64,000 nt of DNA from Mesorhizobium loti (lineage in GTDB: Bacteria; Pseudomonadota; Alphaproteobacteria; Rhizobiales; Rhizobiaceae): positions 6,425,501-6,489,500 of the forward strand of contig NZ_CP033334.1 in NCBI RefSeq assembly GCF_013170705.1, in the 5' to 3' direction. The stretch's first letter is position 1. Each line of letters begins with the position of its first letter. Position numbers and translations under genes: made by a program. Positions 62,059-64,000 of the stretch are shown here, piece after piece. A model generated the notes under the pieces. The model did no database searches and was not told where the DNA came from. It saw only the letters and a program-made list of their open reading frames with translations.

Positions 62059-63705
62059 TTAAGTCGGTCGCATACCAATCTTGAAGCCGCTATATCCCAT
62101 GGCAGCCACTTCGTCGCAGATCCGTTGATACGTTGGCAGGCCACCCACGTATGGCAGGAATACCGCACGCTTTCCCGCAATGTTGGCGCCGAGGTACCAA
62201 GATTTCGCTTGAGGATACAATGTTCCCTCGACCGCTTTCTGAACTTGCTCCATCCATGTCTCTTCAGCTGACGAAGTGGCTTCTATATACTCGCCGTCCA
62301 CTTTCAATAAATGCACAATGCAACTAGCTATCCATTCAACATTATCTTCGATCGCAACTATAACATTGGTCAACACTGATGGACTGCCGGGTCCCGTAAC
62401 GACAAAAAGGTTTGGAAACCCGGAGCTCATAAGGCCAAGAAATGTATTCGGCCCATCGCGCCACTTTTCTCTAAGTGAGAGTCCGTGGCGACCAACAATA
62501 TCGATCTTGCTCAGTGCGCCCGTAATAGCATCAAACCCAGTCGCCAAAACCAAACTGTTCAGTTTGAAAAAATCAAGCCCGGCTGTTATTCCATCCGAAC
62601 CCATATCGCGGATCGGATTCGCACGGAGGTCAACCAGGGTGACGTTCTCGCGATTGAAGGTCTCGAAATATTTTGTATCGGAGCATATGCGTTTGGCACC
62701 GATAGGATGATCCATCGGTATTAAGAGCTCGGCGACTGTCGGATTTTCAACAACCGTGCGGATTTTGTCTCGAACGAATTGAGCGGCCGTTTCGTTTGCC
62801 TCTACGTCTCTCAGCAAATCTGAATATGCCACCGTAAGACCGGTTCCTCCTTGAGCCCATCGCCGCTCGAATTCCTGATTTCGCTCCTCCGGAGACGCAG
62901 CCAATGCGGATTTCGCACCGACCTGGCATAAAATTCCGGCAGGCATCGAACGTGCCATTGCACGCCGCTCAGCATAGTTCTTTTTCCAGGACCGCTCGTA
63001 TTCGGAATCCATCGCCCGATTTCGCGCGGGTACGCTGAAATTTGGCGTACGCTGAAACACGTATAGGTGTTTGGCCTGCGCTGCGATCTCCGGTATCACC
63101 TGTATACCCGAAGATCCCGTGCCGATCACTCCTACGGTCTGACCGGAGAAATTGACCGCCTCATGAGGCCAATTGCCCGTGTGATAGACCCGACCCTTGA
63201 AAGTATCCAAACCACGGATGTTCGGAGTTTGGGCAGCGGACAAACAGCCCGTCGCCATCACGCACCACTTAGCCCGAAACTGCGTTCCTCGATCAGTCGA
63301 CACGAGCCATCGGCAGTCTTCTTCGCGATAGACCGCGCCTATGACTCGGGTGTCGAATTCTATGTCGGGCAGAAGATTGAATTTCTTCGCCACGTAGTTC
63401 GCATAGGCCAGAATCTCCGGTTGCGACGCGTACCGTTCGGCCCAGCGCCATTCTTGCTGAAGCTCCTCCGAGAACGAGTAGGAGTACTGCATACTTTCAA
63501 CGTCGCAGCGGGCGCCCGGATAACGGTTCCAAAACCACGTTCCGCCAACCCCCGCCGCCGCCTCCAGTACGACGGCCGACAGACCCAAAGAACGAAGTCG
63601 GTGCAGCATGTACATTCCAGCAAAGCCGGCACCGACGATGATGACGTCGAATGAGATGGCGGGTGCGCTGCCGCTAACGCGTCTCGCACTAGTGGCGCCT
63701 GCCAT
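62059..63705 (-). CDS. Baeyer-Villiger flavin monooxygenase
   Basis: 548 residues. FAD motif FDVIIVGAGFAGMYMLHRLR (residues 19-38), GVGGTWFWNRYPGARCDVES, the BVMO fingerprint FKGRVYHTGNWP (169-180), and NADPH motif VGVIGTGSSGIQVIPEIAAQ. Uses NADPH and O2 to convert ketones to esters or lactones. AAAGGAG 6 nt before the ATG. A 16-bp tandem repeat sits 14 bp upstream of the start. A decayed paralogue is at 42-43.3 kb. Substrate unknown. Confidence 0.92.
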   Translation of the reverse strand: MAGATSARRVSGSAPAISFDVIIVGAGFAGMYMLHRLRSLGLSAVVLEAAAGVGGTWFWNRYPGARCDVESMQYSYSFSEELQQEWRWAERYASQPEILAYANYVAKKFNLLPDIEFDTRVIGAVYREEDCRWLVSTDRGTQFRAKWCVMATGCLSAAQTPNIRGLDTFKGRVYHTGNWPHEAVNFSGQTVGVIGTGSSGIQVIPEIAAQAKHLYVFQRTPNFSVPARNRAMDSEYERSWKKNYAERRAMARSMPAGILCQVGAKSALAASPEERNQEFERRWAQGGTGLTVAYSDLLRDVEANETAAQFVRDKIRTVVENPTVAELLIPMDHPIGAKRICSDTKYFETFNRENVTLVDLRANPIRDMGSDGITAGLDFFKLNSLVLATGFDAITGALSKIDIVGRHGLSLREKWRDGPNTFLGLMSSGFPNLFVVTGPGSPSVLTNVIVAIEDNVEWIASCIVHLLKVDGEYIEATSSAEETWMEQVQKAVEGTLYPQAKSWYLGANIAGKRAVFLPYVGGLPTYQRICDEVAAMGYSGFKIGMRPT

Positions 63706-63718
63706 CGATGACTCCTTT

Positions 63719-63776
63719 ATTGTGAATGGGGCTCATTGTGAATGGGGCGCATTGTGAATGGGGCGCATTGTTAATG
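63719..63776. repeat. 16-bp tandem repeat upstream of monooxygenase
   Basis: Three units of ATTGTGAATGGGGCGC (first with CTC at its end) at 63719-63734, 63735-63750, 63751-63766, then a partial unit ATTGTTAATG. It occupies the leader/promoter region of the monooxygenase gene (minus strand). Confidence 0.9.
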
Positions 63777-64000
63777 AATCTCGTGGATCGAAACAATGGA
63801 TTGTCTCAAGAAATAGAATCAACCCCCTCGTTACATTTCCGCAGGAACTGAAGCGCGGGATGCGCCGGCGGGCGCTCACCACGATCAACTTTCGGCCGGA
63901 TCGGTGGAACTGCGCTGCATTGTCGCCTCGCCTCACTCGAAGCGCATTCGGCGGATATGACGCGATGCTGGCAATCATCAACATCTTGCTGTTTGCAGAA
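63777..64000. other. Right-edge stretch
   Basis: No credible gene. GATCGAAACAATGGATTGTC at 63787-63806 is a weak partial match to a nod box 3' half; see rejected items. Confidence 0.35.

Noticed and set aside
63719..63776. CRISPR array
   Set aside because: Units are 16 bp and directly adjacent without spacers, so it is a plain tandem repeat.
63770..63815. Possible nod box at the right edge (ATCGAAACAATGGATTG)
   Set aside because: Only the AAACAAT core fits; the ATCCAT and GATG blocks are absent at the required spacing, and no gene follows on that strand.

Overview
The window reads as part of a rhizobial (most likely Mesorhizobium) symbiosis island: GC-rich alphaproteobacterial coding, heavily littered with insertion-sequence debris. 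Direct markers are two NodD-type nod boxes with truncated nodD copies, a nodU gene split by an IS66 element, a NifA/sigma-54 promoter in front of iscN and a decayed nifU, and the quorum-sensing transfer-control genes known from ICEMlSymR7A (traR, traI, the frameshift pair msi172/msi171 that makes FseA, and qseC/qseM). I see no tRNA, att site or CRISPR array, so the island ends lie outside the window.

Layout. 0-10 kb: a partial unknown gene preceded by a threonine-rich mini-ORF and hairpin, a broken XRE-ImmA gene, a darT-darG toxin-antitoxin operon, transposase wreckage, then a tandem duplication carrying two omptin-like genes, each behind a nod box and a nodD stub. 10-15.5 kb: a defence-type block with a multi-ubiquitin / E2-E1 fusion / DUF6527 operon, divergent from an RHH-GNAT-XRE-ImmA gene run. 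15.5-24.3 kb: GNAT, threonine aldolase with an AraC regulator, OmpW behind a sigma-54 promoter, cytochrome P450, gabD. 24.4-34.7 kb: a methyl-cycle region (cobalamin riboswitch-metE; ArsR/glyA-metK-adenosine kinase) enclosing DUF982 genes, a frameshifted mucR, an alpha-r14/NfeR1-like sRNA with three anti-Shine-Dalgarno loops, and a double cold-shock protein. 35-39.4 kb: HTH genes, qseC/qseM with operators, fseA halves, traI with a perfect tra box, a traR remnant, then iscN and a nifU remnant. 39.5-43.3 kb: serine recombinase remnant, an IS30 element inside an IS3 remnant, and a decayed Baeyer-Villiger monooxygenase. 43.5-48.8 kb: proX, broken SDR, CehA/McbA-type PHP hydrolase, hupE. 49-54.4 kb: nodU interrupted by a complete IS66 element with an 8-bp target duplication. 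55-57.5 kb: IS5 and IS110 remnants, an msi171 remnant and intact traR. 58-63.7 kb: an mttB-hpbD-glxA-like betaine-catabolism operon and an intact Baeyer-Villiger monooxygenase behind a short tandem repeat.

How the genes may work together. Two decayed copies of the transfer-control module together supply one full set: copy A (36.2-38.6 kb) keeps traI, msi172 and msi171 but has lost traR; copy B (56.4-57.5 kb) keeps traR but has lost the rest. MetE, GlyA, MetK and adenosine kinase would support S-adenosylmethionine supply and by-product removal. MttB, HpbD and possibly ProX suggest use of plant betaines. The omptin genes appear wired to flavonoid/NodD signalling, which is the least expected regulatory link here.

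Assignments come from reading translated sequence and motifs by eye; no database search was run.
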